A stretch of DNA of 64,000 nt from Babesia bovis T2Bo. Taxonomy: Eukaryota > Apicomplexa > Aconoidasida > Piroplasmida > Babesiidae. The notes beneath the pieces were generated by a model that searched no databases, had not been told where the DNA came from, and was given only the letters and a program-made list of their open reading frames with translations. Below are positions 44,964 through 55,987 of the stretch, in pieces. Where the stretch lies: the NCBI RefSeq assembly GCF_000165395.2, contig NC_010574.1, positions 186,001 to 250,000 of the forward strand, in the 5' to 3' direction. The position numbers were made by a program, and so were the translations under genes. Numbering within the stretch: position 1 is the first letter of the stretch; every line of letters begins with the position of its first letter.

Positions 44964-46168
44964 AACGACTGGTAATGGTGTTGTCCTTTATATCTTTCGT
45001 AACATGGGATAATAATCGAGTGCAGTGGTTGTTATATCACAGTTTGTTGTCAGAGGTCTAGTCTAGCATAACATATGGAAGCGATTACATAATCAATTTG
45101 ATAGGTTTACTTAGTTATTCTAGTCGGAAAATGTCCTTGGCATTAGTAGTATATGTTGAACGCCATATTATTCCCGAGTAGTAACGGCATATGAGAGAGA
45201 CATTGGATGATTTACCTCCACTCATCCATGGTTCTCATTACACTTCGCCTGGGCAAGTCTCGTATTATCACCCGTTTCACATACTTAGCAGTTATACGAT
45301 ATTCCTGTTCTATTAGAGCTCACCCAAAGAACATGTCAACGTACATCTCTAACCTAGACCCTGGCTTTAGCCGTCATATAGAATCCCACTACTACATTAT
45401 CGACCTACCTCACTAGACACTATTACTACATATTGATACTACAAGCACATTAAATGGCATCCAATATAATGACTCTATTAGTCTCTATGTCAACATTTAC
45501 TTTGACAGTCAACGGTTAACCTCCCAGGCTCCACAGTTTAACCAGAATAGGCACTGCGTTCCCTCATCAAAACGTGACTGTAATAGATCCCAAGTTGCTG
45601 TTATTTCTCAACGCACAATGTTTATTCGGTTGATGTAGTAAGGAGATTTCCATTGAGTATATAGAGTGTGGGTCTTATCCCGCCCATTTTTTTAATTTGG
45701 TTCGCCTTTGATATTCATTTTTTCATACAGTAGTATGTAACTGAATGTACGAGTTAAAACTATTAAATCCTTTGAGAGATCTATCAAAGCGTAACGTGTC
45801 CTGGTTAGTCGGTCAATCTCTACTTTCTCTTAGATTGCATTCATTTAAATTTTGATTTTCTTGTTACGACTTCTGCTATATTGACATACAGCTATCTTTC
45901 AATTGTGCTTCGTAGCGTTGTTCAACTTCCAGGTGCTTTAGTTTGTGTTATCAGAGTTTTGAGCGTATTCTCCACTATGAGCCAGCAACTTGGTGTGGAA
46001 ATTGATGCGATATCCAGCTTCTGCAAGGTTACATAACAATTGCTAATGTAGCGCCGCAAAATCTAGTAAATAATATATTTGCAGTAACGTAATCAACTGC
46101 TACAGAGATATGTACAACAGTAACTTCGTGAACACCCCGCAGCGATGCTTTACCGTATCTAACCCTTC
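44964..46168. other. Intergenic region, no gene found
   Basis: About 1.2 kb with only short spurious ORFs (for example 45207-45416). No tRNA-like fold, rRNA or repeat recognised. It lies between the last clear housekeeping gene and a small membrane protein at the edge of the ves locus. Confidence 0.5.
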
Positions 46169-46447
46169 TTAAGGTGATACTTTGTTATCTTGTGTAGGCG
46201 ACTTACGAGGTAGCGCCTTTTTATAGGCCTGTACAAACGGTACAACGATGTATGCCATGGATCCCAGAAGGAAGGCAGCACAGCCCAAGTAGTTCGTGAC
46301 GTATGCTAAGTCTAGTGCTGCAGCTTTAGTCAAAGTTACTGCCGTTACTACATACAGCGCCACTGATAGTATTAGCAGTATTAGCAGATCCCGTAGGTGG
46401 GAATAGGCCTGGTCATTTGACTTTTTCGCAGTAGCCTTCTTACACAT
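46169..46447 (-). CDS. Small two-pass membrane protein, unknown
   Basis: ORF of 92 residues from ATG 46447 (MCKKATAKKSND). A basic N-terminus is followed by two hydrophobic segments: DLLILLILSVALYVVTAVTL, and TNYLGCAAFLLGSMAYIVV after a short loop. The tail is basic (QAYKKALPRKS). The layout is like small ER or vacuolar assembly factors such as VMA21, but no diagnostic motif is present, so no name is given. It is the last gene before the ves1 locus. Confidence 0.6.
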   Translation of the reverse strand: MCKKATAKKSNDQAYSHLRDLLILLILSVALYVVTAVTLTKAAALDLAYVTNYLGCAAFLLGSMAYIVVPFVQAYKKALPRKSPTQDNKVSP

Positions 46448-46615
46448 CACGCTATAAATTTACGCACATATTTCACTTTATACCTATGTATTGATATGGG
46501 AGTATGGAATCCATCTGTATGGGATCATGTAAGTGGTACTTGCCTGGGCAACAGAACATGTCCAATAAGTAATCTAGGTACACATCAATTCAGTGTCTTC
46601 CGTGGCCACTAAAAA

Positions 46616-46800
46616 TTATTAGTGTGTATTACTAGTGTCTAGTGTTAGTGTGTATCATTAGTGTATATTGTTAGTGTCTACTATTAATGTCTATTACTAG
46701 CGTCTAGTATTAGTGTCTATTGTTACTGTCTCTTACCAGTGTCTAGTATTACTGTCTATTACTAGTGTCTATCAGTGGATATTGTTACTGTCTAATATTA
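46616..46800. repeat. Degenerate TAGTGTCTA/TTACTGTCTA simple-repeat tract
   Basis: About 185 bp made of imperfect 10-14-bp units such as ttagtgtcta, ttactagtgtcta and ttactgtcta. Spacing varies and there is no coding frame. The tract sits about 480 bp beyond the ves1-alpha stop. Confidence 0.8.
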
Positions 46801-47255
46801 CGAAGTAGAACAACAACTTGGCACCGTACAAAGGGACACTACGACAACGATCACGAATATTAGAGTAGACGCCATACACACTCGTCTATGGAGTTAGCGA
46901 AGCTTGAAGCAGCACTGATAAAGTATAGATAACCGTGGTATAATCTTGGCCACTAGCGCGTTAAATTGGTCCTCTATGCCAACTCTTTGTCATGGGCCCT
47001 GGTGGTTACAGTATTAATCCAAAGTAACCACTTTATGCCCTGTCTTCTAGAGTGTTAGTATATTTTGTTGTTTAATCAATGGATTGACCTGAATACAACG
47101 ACCTGGAAGATTAGTGAATGAGCGTACTAGATATGGTACCCTTTGGGTAGCACAGTGACGACATCAAGTATCATACTAAGACTACTGGTGTCGGTAGTGG
47201 TTATGATTTGGTGGTGTCTACTTCTTATGGAGCTGGAAGAGTTATAAGCACTGTT

Positions 47256-47268
47256 GCGCCGAAGGCGC
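47256..47268. repeat. GCGCC-GAA-GGCGC hairpin 13 nt past the ves1-alpha stop
   Basis: Perfect 5-bp stem with a 3-nt loop. On the ves1-alpha sense strand it reads gcgccttcggcgcaac, as in the ves1-beta 3' flank. Confidence 0.85.
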
Positions 47269-47281
47269 CACTAAGTCACCA

Positions 47282-50200
47282 CTACCTTCTACCAAAATAC
47301 TCCACCAGTTCCATTCCTTTGCGTCCCGTCATCACCTTATACCACATACATTGCCACTGGTGTTCTCCACCCCGTAACCAATGCGACCTCATATGTGTCC
47401 AGTCCAGTGGCCATATGGCACCAAAGGCAAGGTAGAGTACCGCCACGAGCCAGGCTAGGGTCAGAACAAATATCCAGGGGAGCCGTATGTCGTATTGGAG
47501 GGCACCGACTTGCTTTAGGAGCTCTGTTAGGGGGTGGTCCTTCTGGGAGGCGCTCTGCTTGTTCTTGTCAATCACTGCACTGAGACTGTCCAAGAATTGG
47601 TGACACTTCTTAGTACGCTCTTTCTTCTTGTTCTCAATGTCATACTGCCCATCCGTCTTTCCATCCCTCTGTTCATATCCCTCCAGATTGAATGGGTTAC
47701 CGTAGCTGAAGCCATGCCTATATAGTACTGGCAGCACCCCGGTACATGATACGATTGATGAGCAGTTACATAGTCCTGCGCTCCCTGTACCCGTCTCACC
47801 ATGATGTCCCTTCTTGCACTTATTGGGGTCACAGTCTCTACAGCCCCGGCATTCAATCTGTTGGAATGCCTCAGAGAGTGACTGTAATCCCCAGTATAGG
47901 GAATCTGATAGATATAGTACCCATGAGAGGTATGTTCCTCCGAAAGTGGCACTCACTGCAGTATAAAGCTCACCGGTTAGAGGGGAGAGGTACTGGCAGT
48001 TCTTAGTGAGTCGTGAGAGGGATGTATTAGTGGTAGTAGTAGTAGTAGTTGAATTTAGAGCGACAGCACTGCCCTTGTCGCCCTTAATCTTTATCAGTGC
48101 TTGTCCGACAGACTTCATGTACTGCCCTCCTGGAGTACTGTTCCCATTGTATATCCACTCTATCTCTTTTACTACATCACGTAACCCAGAGGCACACCAG
48201 CCGCAAAAGTATTCCTTACTGTTATTTGAGTCTTTAGGATCTGTAATGTGATCACACGTCCTCGACTTGTCCTCCTTTTGTACTGGATTTCCTACACCAC
48301 CCCTAAAGAACCCAAAGACATCACCCAATACCTGTGGTGTCGTAGCACTGAGTGCTGCTGTCACCCTCACTAGTGTATAAACACAAGATTGCATCATGTC
48401 ACCGTTACTGAAGAAGTAGAGGATCCCGTAGAGTCTTGAGCCAGTCATATAGCTGATGCCGCTGTGGAATTGATTTCTAAATCCCATTGGCAGTGGGCAG
48501 CACTGACCGGAACTACCGCAGTGTTCCAAGTGGGATGCAGCCAGGGGATACTCTGGGTTGTCCCCTTCAGGTATATTATTACAACTAAACCCTGGTAACC
48601 TATCCTCTAGGAATGCCTGGAGGGGCGATGGCGTACCGTCCATGTATTGTTGGTGGCACTTGTCACAGTACTTAGACTCTGGCTTTTTGCCGCACTTGGT
48701 AGAGTGTTTTGTACATCCAGAGCACTTGGGAGAGTTACATATGGAGATGAGTTCTTTGATGGCTTTGTGAAAACCTTTTTCGTGGCCATTCAAATTTGTA
48801 TTTTCATCCATATTTGACTGTTCCTTCTCCAGAACTTCTTTCAACTGTTTCTCCATTTCCTTCAGCATTTCCAGTACTTTGTTGATAGCCTCACTTATCT
48901 TGTTCTTACCAGGATCTACCTCTTTTCCATCCTTATTCGTGGCCTTCTCTAGTGCACCGTCTACCTCCTTTAGTATTCCACTACTACCACCATTCTTCGT
49001 CGTCAGCTTATCTAGCGCCCCCTTTAGCTTCTCCTCCCCATCGAGCACATCCAGCCCATCCTTCTCCAGTTCCTGCTTAGCACTATCCAGTTCCGTCTTA
49101 GCCTCCCCTAGTGCCGTCTTCACCTTCCCTATCGCATCCTTATCCTTCCCTTCCAATGCCTCCTGGGCATTACCCAATTGTACCACTACTTCCCCTATGG
49201 CCACGAGTAATGCTTTAGCCTTCTCGATCCCATCACCAATCTTCTCCAATGCCTTTAGCTTATTTATTACCCCACCCAACTCCCCCTTTACCTTCTCAAC
49301 CCTACTTTTCCTATCATGTTCCATGGGGTCACACCCCAGGCACATCCAGCTAATAACCCCCTTGGACACTACTCCGTCCCCATACCTACACTCACGCCAT
49401 TTGCCTCCTAGAGCCACTTTCATGGCACATTGCTTCCTAAGGAAATACAACTGGTAGAACAGAGCCCTAATGTAGTGGACCACCTGGTTGTATGCTTGGA
49501 TGGACACAGTGGGATAGGTGAAGTTGCAAGCAGTGTTAGCGTAGAGGGAGTGAATGGCAGGAGTAGTACTGTTAGTACTGTGTAATCCTCCTTGGATACC
49601 TATGAGGACCAGGGGGCAGTACTGAGTCACTGCTTGGAAGTGGGCAAAGAGGTTGAATTCATCAACGGTAATTGGAGCTGAACGGCCTGTTTGAAGGAAT
49701 GAAAGTTGCCTTTTGCCTCCAACATCTGGTGCTTCTTTCTTGAGTCTCTCCTTAGCATAGTCCAGCATATCCTTATATGCCGTACTATAGGGCAATGCAC
49801 TGAGCCAGTATAGGATCTCACGGATTGTCCTAGGAGTCGTAGAAGTACTGCTCTGGGTACTACTCTTTTTCTGTAGACCGGTAAAATAGGCACATGATAG
49901 AATGTAGAGCTTGAAGAGGGCACCTAGCTTGTTCTTGTCAACGCCATTGCTATTCTCCTTAAAGACACTACTATCAAATGCACCCCTGTCTACGGTATGT
50001 ATATATCCTGCATAGTTCATACCAGCTGGTTGTCTGAATGTATTATCATTGTTGTCACTGCCATGGGCAGCATTGTCACTGGTATGCGGGAATCCCAAAT
50101 ATAACTTACCCATAATACCATCCCATATAATAGCATCCCATCTATTTCCAGGACCATGGTTATTAAGCATTTCCCTAGGAAACCCTAGGGCCTGTAGCCA

Positions 50201-51415
50201 TTGTGATAGTGTTCCATCATCTAGACCACTACCGTCCAGGATGTGGTTGTTCCAGTATGGACTACCCTTGGTCCACTTTCCTGTCCAATACATATAAGTA
50301 AGTCCACTCCAAATGAGACATACTGACCCTAGGAGTATCCGGGCACAGTGGTGACGGCGTTGGGAGGGAGTCTTACTACCACCCCGTTCCACTAGATCTG
50401 TCCATGTGGAGCTTATACGATAATCTGATCCATCGTATATTGATATGAAATTCATTTCTCCATATGCAGACTGATAACTGTCATGAAATGTAGGGCGTCC
50501 AAGCATCTTCGTCTTATCGTCTTCTTTTTCTATACAGCTACACTTATCACTACACTTCCCACTACAACCCGTACAACAACACTTGCAGCATTTGCCTGCT
50601 AGAGCGCATTTACACTCATTTCCAGCACTACAGCCCTCTTCATCATCAGTATCACACTGACAGCCCTGCTTCTTCGCCTCCTCATCAGTGCCACTACCCT
50701 TACACTTTGTACACCCCCTGCCCAGTTGTACCCAATCGACGCTCGGGATCACTACATATTTCATACACCCACAGTCCTGACACTTGTTGTCCGGCTTTAT
50801 ATCCTTAAGATACTCGCATCCACTGCCACTTTGGCCATGATGTTCCTTATTACCCTTCTTGCACTGGCTGCCACCCTTCCAACACTTATCTATCTTACTC
50901 CACCCAACGAGTGCACTGAGTACCTGTGCCAACTGGTCTATGTAGGTCCTGACCACTGCGGTACCACCTAGTCCCTGGACTAGGGAGAACAGTCCATTGA
51001 GGCGTTCCTTGACTTGCTCTTCGGAGGCGCCTTTAGCACTGTCAGTTTCCTTAGTATCACCTTGATAGCCTACAATGGTGCTGAAGTACTAGAGTACTGA
51101 GTACTTACCATGGTACTCCAGGGTCACTGACTGCAGTAGGTCAGTCACTGCCGCCGCCAGACCACATATACATTCTGTACAATAATGATTTCCATAGCAC
51201 TGGGCGCGCCACTGTGACGGACATTGTCGCGCCGAAGGCGCCCACTATTATATACGGCGCGCATAACACAGTAATGTCTACAGTAACTCACCATCACCAC
51301 TCAGTGGTTTACCATCCTTACCAGTTACCCTGAGGACCCAGTCAATGGCCTCCTTTAGGTTAGTAGGAGCCTCTGTTAGTGACGCCTTCGGCGTGAAACC
51401 GCTATTAGGGGCCAT
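47282..51415 (-). CDS. ves1alpha: VESA1 alpha subunit, ves1-alpha type
   Basis: Exons in transcript order: 51415-51292, 51199-51109, 51069-47282. The first exon encodes the conserved start MAPNSGFTPKASLTEAPTNL and IDWVLRVTGKDG. Exon 2 encodes HYCTECICGLAAAVTDLLQS. Exon 3 (1,262 complete codons) carries the Cys/Lys-rich segment, LLGSVCLIWSGLTYMYWTGK, NHILDGSGLDDGTLSQWL, a central coiled coil (about residues 590-770), GTPSPLQAFLEDRLPGFSC, and a C-terminal helix WIFVLTLAWLVAVLYLAFGAI followed by a short tail. VESA1 is displayed on infected erythrocytes and mediates cytoadhesion and antigenic variation. Exon 2 to 3 is a clean phase-1 junction. Exon 1 to 2 is not: canonical GT-AG sites leave the frame off by one, so the copy may be a silent donor or use an unusual site. 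Confidence 0.88.
51200..51262. repeat. GC-rich composite element, copy in ves1-alpha intron 1
   Basis: About 60 bp with GCGCGCC-like ends in inverted orientation, a central GCGCC-TTC-GGCGC hairpin (51229-51241) and an ACAGTG spacer. Related copies are at 51502-51565, 55108-55163 and 56287-56333. Confidence 0.7.
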
Positions 51416-51869
51416 TGTCAGTGCCTATAGGAGTACTCAGTAGTACTCACAGTGGTGAGGTAGTGGAGTGGCTATCGGGGTAGAATCCTAAGGTAGTAGA
51501 GCGCGCCCGTGTAGAAGGGGCGCCTTCGGCGCGACAGTAACCGTTACAGTGGCGCGCATACCATTCTATGGGATTCCATTAGGTATACCGTGGTGGTGAT
51601 CCTGTAGTTATAGTGGAATGCTGAATTGCTTATACGGAATCTACCGCTACTGGATAAACCATATTATTCTGCAGATACACCACTAATAGTGGTGGAATCC
51701 CCCAGTACTTACACTGCGCGCCTCCGTAACGGCCACCGTCAAGTACCGTCCTTAGGGCGCGCTCTACTACCTTAGGATTCCACCCTGATACCTACGCCTC
51801 CACTACCTCTCAGTACCACTGACTACTCGTGCTACTGGACACTCTCTTGCAAGAAGGGGTGGTAACATT
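51416..51869. promoter_or_regulatory. Bidirectional quasi-palindromic ves1 promoter region
   Basis: The 454 bp between the two ves1 start codons form an imperfect inverted repeat. The left arm (about 51425-51510) contains tagaatcctaaggtagtag then agcgcgccc. The right arm (about 51751-51840) contains the reverse complement, gggcgcgct then ctactaccttaggattcca. Outer parts also mirror each other (gtggtgaggtagtgga against tccactacctctcagtac). A hairpin GCGCC-TTC-GGCGC lies at 51520-51532. Divergent ves1-alpha/beta pairs sharing such a promoter are known from the active expression site of B. bovis. Whether this one is active cannot be told. Confidence 0.85.
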
Positions 51870-54800
51870 ATGGCACAAGCACAGCCCTGGCCTTACACCA
51901 GCCTCACTACGCCTCCCACCAACCTGAAGGAGGCCATTGACTGGGTCCTCAGGGTAACTGGTAGGGATGGTAAGAAGAATGACAAGGCGGCAGCTTCGCC
52001 GCCCAAATTCGGCTGCCTGTGCTATCTGGCCAAGGCAGTGAAGGACCTACTGTATGATGCCAGGTCCCCGGGGACCCCTGGTCCCAGTACTGAGAGGAAC
52101 TGGAACGACATACTCCTAAAGGAGGAAAAGGACATAGTCAAGCCAGTGCTCACTGACCTGGGACTCCTTGGTGGCAGCACTGGTGCTGCCAGTAGTACTT
52201 GCGCTGGTGGTACCGAGGTCATTGGGGCACTGATAGACCAGTTGGCACAGGGACTACAGAAGTGGGTTGGGTGGCAGGATAAGGGAGATGAATGTTGTCT
52301 TAAGGGAGCAGGTGGTGGAGTGAGTGAGGGTATAGGAAGGAAGTGTACATGTCCTGGTGGTGGTGGTGGTGCCGGGTGTTGTAGCAGTGCTAGTAGTGGT
52401 AGTTGTCAATGTGCCACTGCTGCTAGTGGTACCAACCAATGCGGTTATAAATCGTCCTACAAAAGACCAACTACTCCACCCGGTTCCACTACAGATCTCT
52501 TCCTTTGGACCACCCTCTCGGACAAGCCAGATCAGGTCCACCTCCTGGCCCGTATTTTCCTAGGGTCAGTATGTCTCATCTGGAGTGGACTCAGTCAGTT
52601 GGGGTGGTTGACTAGGGTGGAAAATGGAGAGTGGTATAATGATACCCTGAGTAATGTGAATCATGGTCTCGGCTCATTCATGGCGGCCATGGGCTATGAC
52701 CTGGAGAGGTTGAATCAGGGAGGTACAGGTGAGTACTGCCTAGGGTAGCCAGGTGGACTTATGGTGTAGTAGGTTCCGCGAAGACAGGAACAGATGTAGC
52801 CGAAATGCTAACAGGGAAGGATAAAGCATTTCCGGAACTAAAAGATGGTGCTACTAAGGGTAAGTCCCACCTACTCTACAGTACCAATGTGACCCAGGTA
52901 GTGTAGCTGAGTACTACAGCAGTATCTATGAGAAAGCAAAGGAAGTCAAGGACAAGAAAACTGAATCCATTTGTAAGGAGTACCCCCTATTGGTACTCCA
53001 CATCCTGGCCAGTGGGTACTTCAGGGCAGGTAGTGCCGGGGCTAATAAAGTGACGCCGGCGAAGCCGGCCACTACTAGTTCTGCCAGTGTCACTCCCAGC
53101 CCTAGGAAACCCAGGACCATCCGGGAAATCCTATACTGGCTTAGTGCATTGCCCTATTGTGATAAGTACAGAGAGCTGGTACAGAGGATGGGAGATAAGA
53201 CGGATCTGGTGACCAATGGGAGCGATGATAAGAATAAGATAGTGCTTCACGGAGAAGGTGATGGCAAAAAGACGGATCTCCACAAGGACAAGATTACCCA
53301 CTACCTGATGGCCGCCTGTGGCTACTGCCCACTGGTACTCATCGGTATCCAGGGGACCATAGAAAGGGAAGTAGAAAAGCCGGCATCAGGTAAGTACCCT
53401 TCTAGTGCTATAGATAAGGGCGCCTTCGGCGCAACAGTGCCCTAGGGGTAGTCATGTGGAGTAATGGTGTAGTAGGTGGTGCTCCAGCTGCTGCTCCGGA
53501 GAACAGGTGTCCTGAACATAGTAAGGACAGAAGTAAAAGGTGTAAACTTGCCGACAAAAAGACACAAGAAGCTGCCCAGGTACCAGCAGCTCCAGCAGCT
53601 CCTGCACCTCCCGCCAACGGCAAACTCACGGAAGGCCAAGTCTGCTACGGCGGGTACCACCTGGAAGTGTCCAAGTTTGGTAAGTACTCACAGTGGTACC
53701 CACTAACTCTATTTAGGCCCCCTCCATGGGATGTATGCCAATGGGCTATATGGGTTTGACCTGGGAGGCTCTGCCGCCCAGTGCCTGGACCAACTGAGGA
53801 TATATGTCTACCACTGCTTCTACCAGCTCTATTTCCTAAGGAAGCAATGCACAGTGGGAGTGGTGAATGGGAGTGTACTGGGCTGGCAGAGTTGTAGGTA
53901 TGGCAGTGGACTTAGGTATACTTCCAGCACTTGGTCGTGTTCTACAGGTACTACAGGTGAGTAATATACGTATTTACATTGGAATGATTCTGTAGTAGGC
54001 GTTAAAGGAAGTGGAAACGACTGTCAGTGCAAGACGGTTGATAGTAAAGACTCTCCACTGATGTCATTCCTATGCGATGGAATAACTGCGTTGAATTGTC
54101 CAATGACAAGAGGCAAAGTTGTGGATGATTATCATCCCATCGAAACCCACTGGACCACCAAGGATGATAATCCGAAAGGTCACTTTGGAACAAATGACCT
54201 AAATTACCCCAAGTTATGTCCTGTTCCCATGGGTTGGAGCGCCGAGAGTCCTAGTAGGACTACCAGCGGTCAAAACAGAGTAAACCACTTCAAAGGTACG
54301 TCCCACTACCCTATAGCACCAATATCGTATACACCACTACTCTATAGTACCCCTAAAGCACTGTATATATACTAGGGGCACCTCCTGGGCGCCACTGTAG
54401 CCCTAGTGACTAACAGTGACTCATGGTGTATACAGATTTAAAAGACACGCACAAGACACAGCAACTGACAGGAGGTACGTCCCACAGTATATTACATGGA
54501 CTCATCCTGTAGCAGGCAACACTGGAAAGTATCCTGCCCACTGCACTGGGAATACACTGTCGCTACTCCTGGAGTACTACTGTGACCCAGAAAAGTGCCA
54601 GAGTGGCACCCTAGTGGTACTACTGAGACTACTGGCATGTATCACTCCCACGGTGCCACGGACGCTGGGTGACCTCTTTGGGTTCTATTACTATATAGTC
54701 TACATTGGGGGACAAAGTGCCAGTGGTGGTGGTGCTGGAGAGGGAGTGTATGGGAAGTTGAAAGGATTAGAAAGGGAATCTAAACTGTACATGCTTTCTA

Positions 54801-55961
54801 TTGGTGGTGACGGAGTGGTCAAGGCACTTGAGACATACAGTGGAGATTGCCAGACAGGCACAAAAGGAACCCTCAAATGCCTAACAGAGTGCGATAAAAG
54901 CACTGGCCAGTGCTGTCAATACCTCTCTCCTTTGAGCGGCCAGCAGTATGGCCAGTTGAGTCCCTTGATGGCCGGGACCTACCTGTCATGGTTGGTCTAT
55001 TTGATAGGGGAGTTCCAGGGAGGGTTGCAAAGCCTGGAAAAGGCGTTTAAGGATATACAGTGCAAGGAAGATTGTCGTACGGGTGGTGAGTTCTAGTGCT
55101 ATATAGGGGCGCGCCTATGGAAAAGGGGCGCCTTCGGCGCGACAGTGTAACAGGTGGCGCGCAACAGTATCATATGGATTAATGGTGTAGTAGGTAGTGG
55201 AGGTGCTGGATGTGGCGATGGAAAGTGCCAAGCAGGAACCCATGGTGATCCGTGCAGTAGTGGCAGTGCTAATCAGGGAGTCTGTGGCTGCACCTCTGTC
55301 GTATCATGTACCGGGGTACTGCCGGTGTTGTACAAGTATGGCTTTGGGTATGGTAATGTAACGGAGTTGCACAGCACCAAGGGTAGGTTGTAGTATAGTA
55401 GTATGGATAGTGTAGCAGTAGTTTTGGTAAAAGTTTCACAACAATTTAGTAGCACTTTTAGTAAAAAAGTAGTAGCAGTTTTTGTAAAGGTTTGACATTA
55501 CTTTTGGTAAAAGTTTCACAAAAGTTTTGTAGCACTTTTGCTGAAAGTTCCACACAAGTTTAGTAGTACTTTTCCTGAAAGTTCTATAAGGGCGCCTAAG
55601 GCGCAACAGTGTCCTAGGGGTATTAAATGTTGGTGTAGGTCTGAAGAAGTGTCACGAGTTCCTGAGAACACTAGAGAGTGTCCTCCAGGGTGACCACCTC
55701 AGGAAAGACGGTAAAGGCCTCCACCACGAAATAAACCAGCTCATCTACACCACTAGGCTGCCCTGGATCTTTGTGCTGACCATAGCGTGGCTCATGGCAG
55801 TACTCTACCTTGCATTTGGTGCCATATGGCCACTGGACTGGACACATATGAGGTCACATTGTAGGGGATGGTTCAGGAAGGGTAGTCTTAGTCCATGGGA
55901 GATCTTGATGGTGGGTAAAAAGAAGGGGAGGGGGATACTAGAGTTTTTTGGTGGGAGGTAG
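51870..55961 (+). CDS. ves1beta: VESA1 beta subunit, ves1-beta type, ten exons
   Basis: Exons: 51870-52728, 52770-52859, 52907-53389, 53473-53679, 53717-53956, 53996-54295, 54436-54474, 54513-55085, 55191-55382, 55639-55961, giving 1,101 residues with no stop. All nine introns are phase 1. The start MAQAQPWPYTSLTTPPTNLK and IDWVLRVTGRDGKK match ves1 N-termini. GCLCYLAKAVKDLLYDARSP and RIFLGSVCLIWSGLSQLGWL follow. The middle holds RTIREILYWLSALPYCDKY, ITHYLMAACGYCPLVLIGIQ, FYQLYFLRKQC and LVVLLRLLACITPTVPRTLG. The end has VVSCTGVLPVLYKYGFGYGN, a transmembrane helix WIFVLTIAWLMAVLYLAFGAI and the tail CRGWFRKGSLSPWEILMVG. It lacks the long coiled coil of the alpha gene. The protein should pair with VESA1 alpha on the erythrocyte surface. 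Starts of exons 2 and 6 could each shift by 3 nt. Confidence 0.92.
53420..53432. repeat. GCGCC-TTC-GGCGC hairpin in ves1-beta intron 3
   Basis: Perfect 5-bp stem, TTC loop, followed by aacagtg. Same element as in introns 8 and 9 and in the 3' flank. Confidence 0.85.
55108..55163. repeat. GC-rich composite element in ves1-beta intron 8
   Basis: Begins ggcgcgcc, holds the hairpin at 55128-55140, then gacagtgtaacaggt and ends ggcgcgcaacagt. It closely resembles the copy in the promoter spacer. Confidence 0.75.
55405..55590. repeat. Degenerate AAAAGTTTCACA repeats in ves1-beta intron 9
   Basis: Repeats of about 30-35 bp built from ttttggtaaaagtttcacaa and gtagcacttttgctgaaagt. They fill most of the 256-bp last intron. 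Similar tracts recur downstream at about 56425-56535 and 57535-57660. A hairpin variant GCGCC-TAA-GGCGC follows at 55592-55604. Confidence 0.75.
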
Positions 55962-55974
55962 TGGCAAAGTAGTG

Positions 55975-55987
55975 GCGCCTTCGGCGC
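55975..55987. repeat. GCGCC-TTC-GGCGC hairpin 13 nt past the ves1-beta stop
   Basis: Starts exactly 13 nt after the stop codon, the same offset as on the ves1-alpha side, and is followed by aacggtgcctctagggg. Confidence 0.85.

Larger units (their letters stand above)
46448..47281. other. Boundary region before the ves1 locus
   Basis: No gene. It holds the degenerate short repeats listed separately and the ves1-alpha 3' flank with a GC hairpin at 47256-47268. Confidence 0.5.

Noticed and set aside
45207..45416. 69-codon ORF after eEF1-gamma
   Set aside because: Short, no conserved motif, no splice partner, and no ribosomal, membrane or secretory feature.
44964..46168. Possible tRNA, snRNA or rRNA in the gap
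   Set aside because: No cloverleaf arms, B-box-like sequence or rRNA core could be recognised by eye. A covariance-model scan would be needed to call one.
48879..49457. 192-codon Ser/Pro/Leu-rich plus-strand ORF
   Set aside because: Antisense shadow of the Lys/Glu/Gly-rich coiled coil of ves1-alpha.
51985..53070. GC palindromes in ves1-beta coding exons (for example GCCGG-CGAAG-CCGGC at about 53056)
   Set aside because: These differ in sequence from the GCGCC-TTC-GGCGC element and lie in coding Ala/Pro/Lys stretches, so they were not counted as copies.
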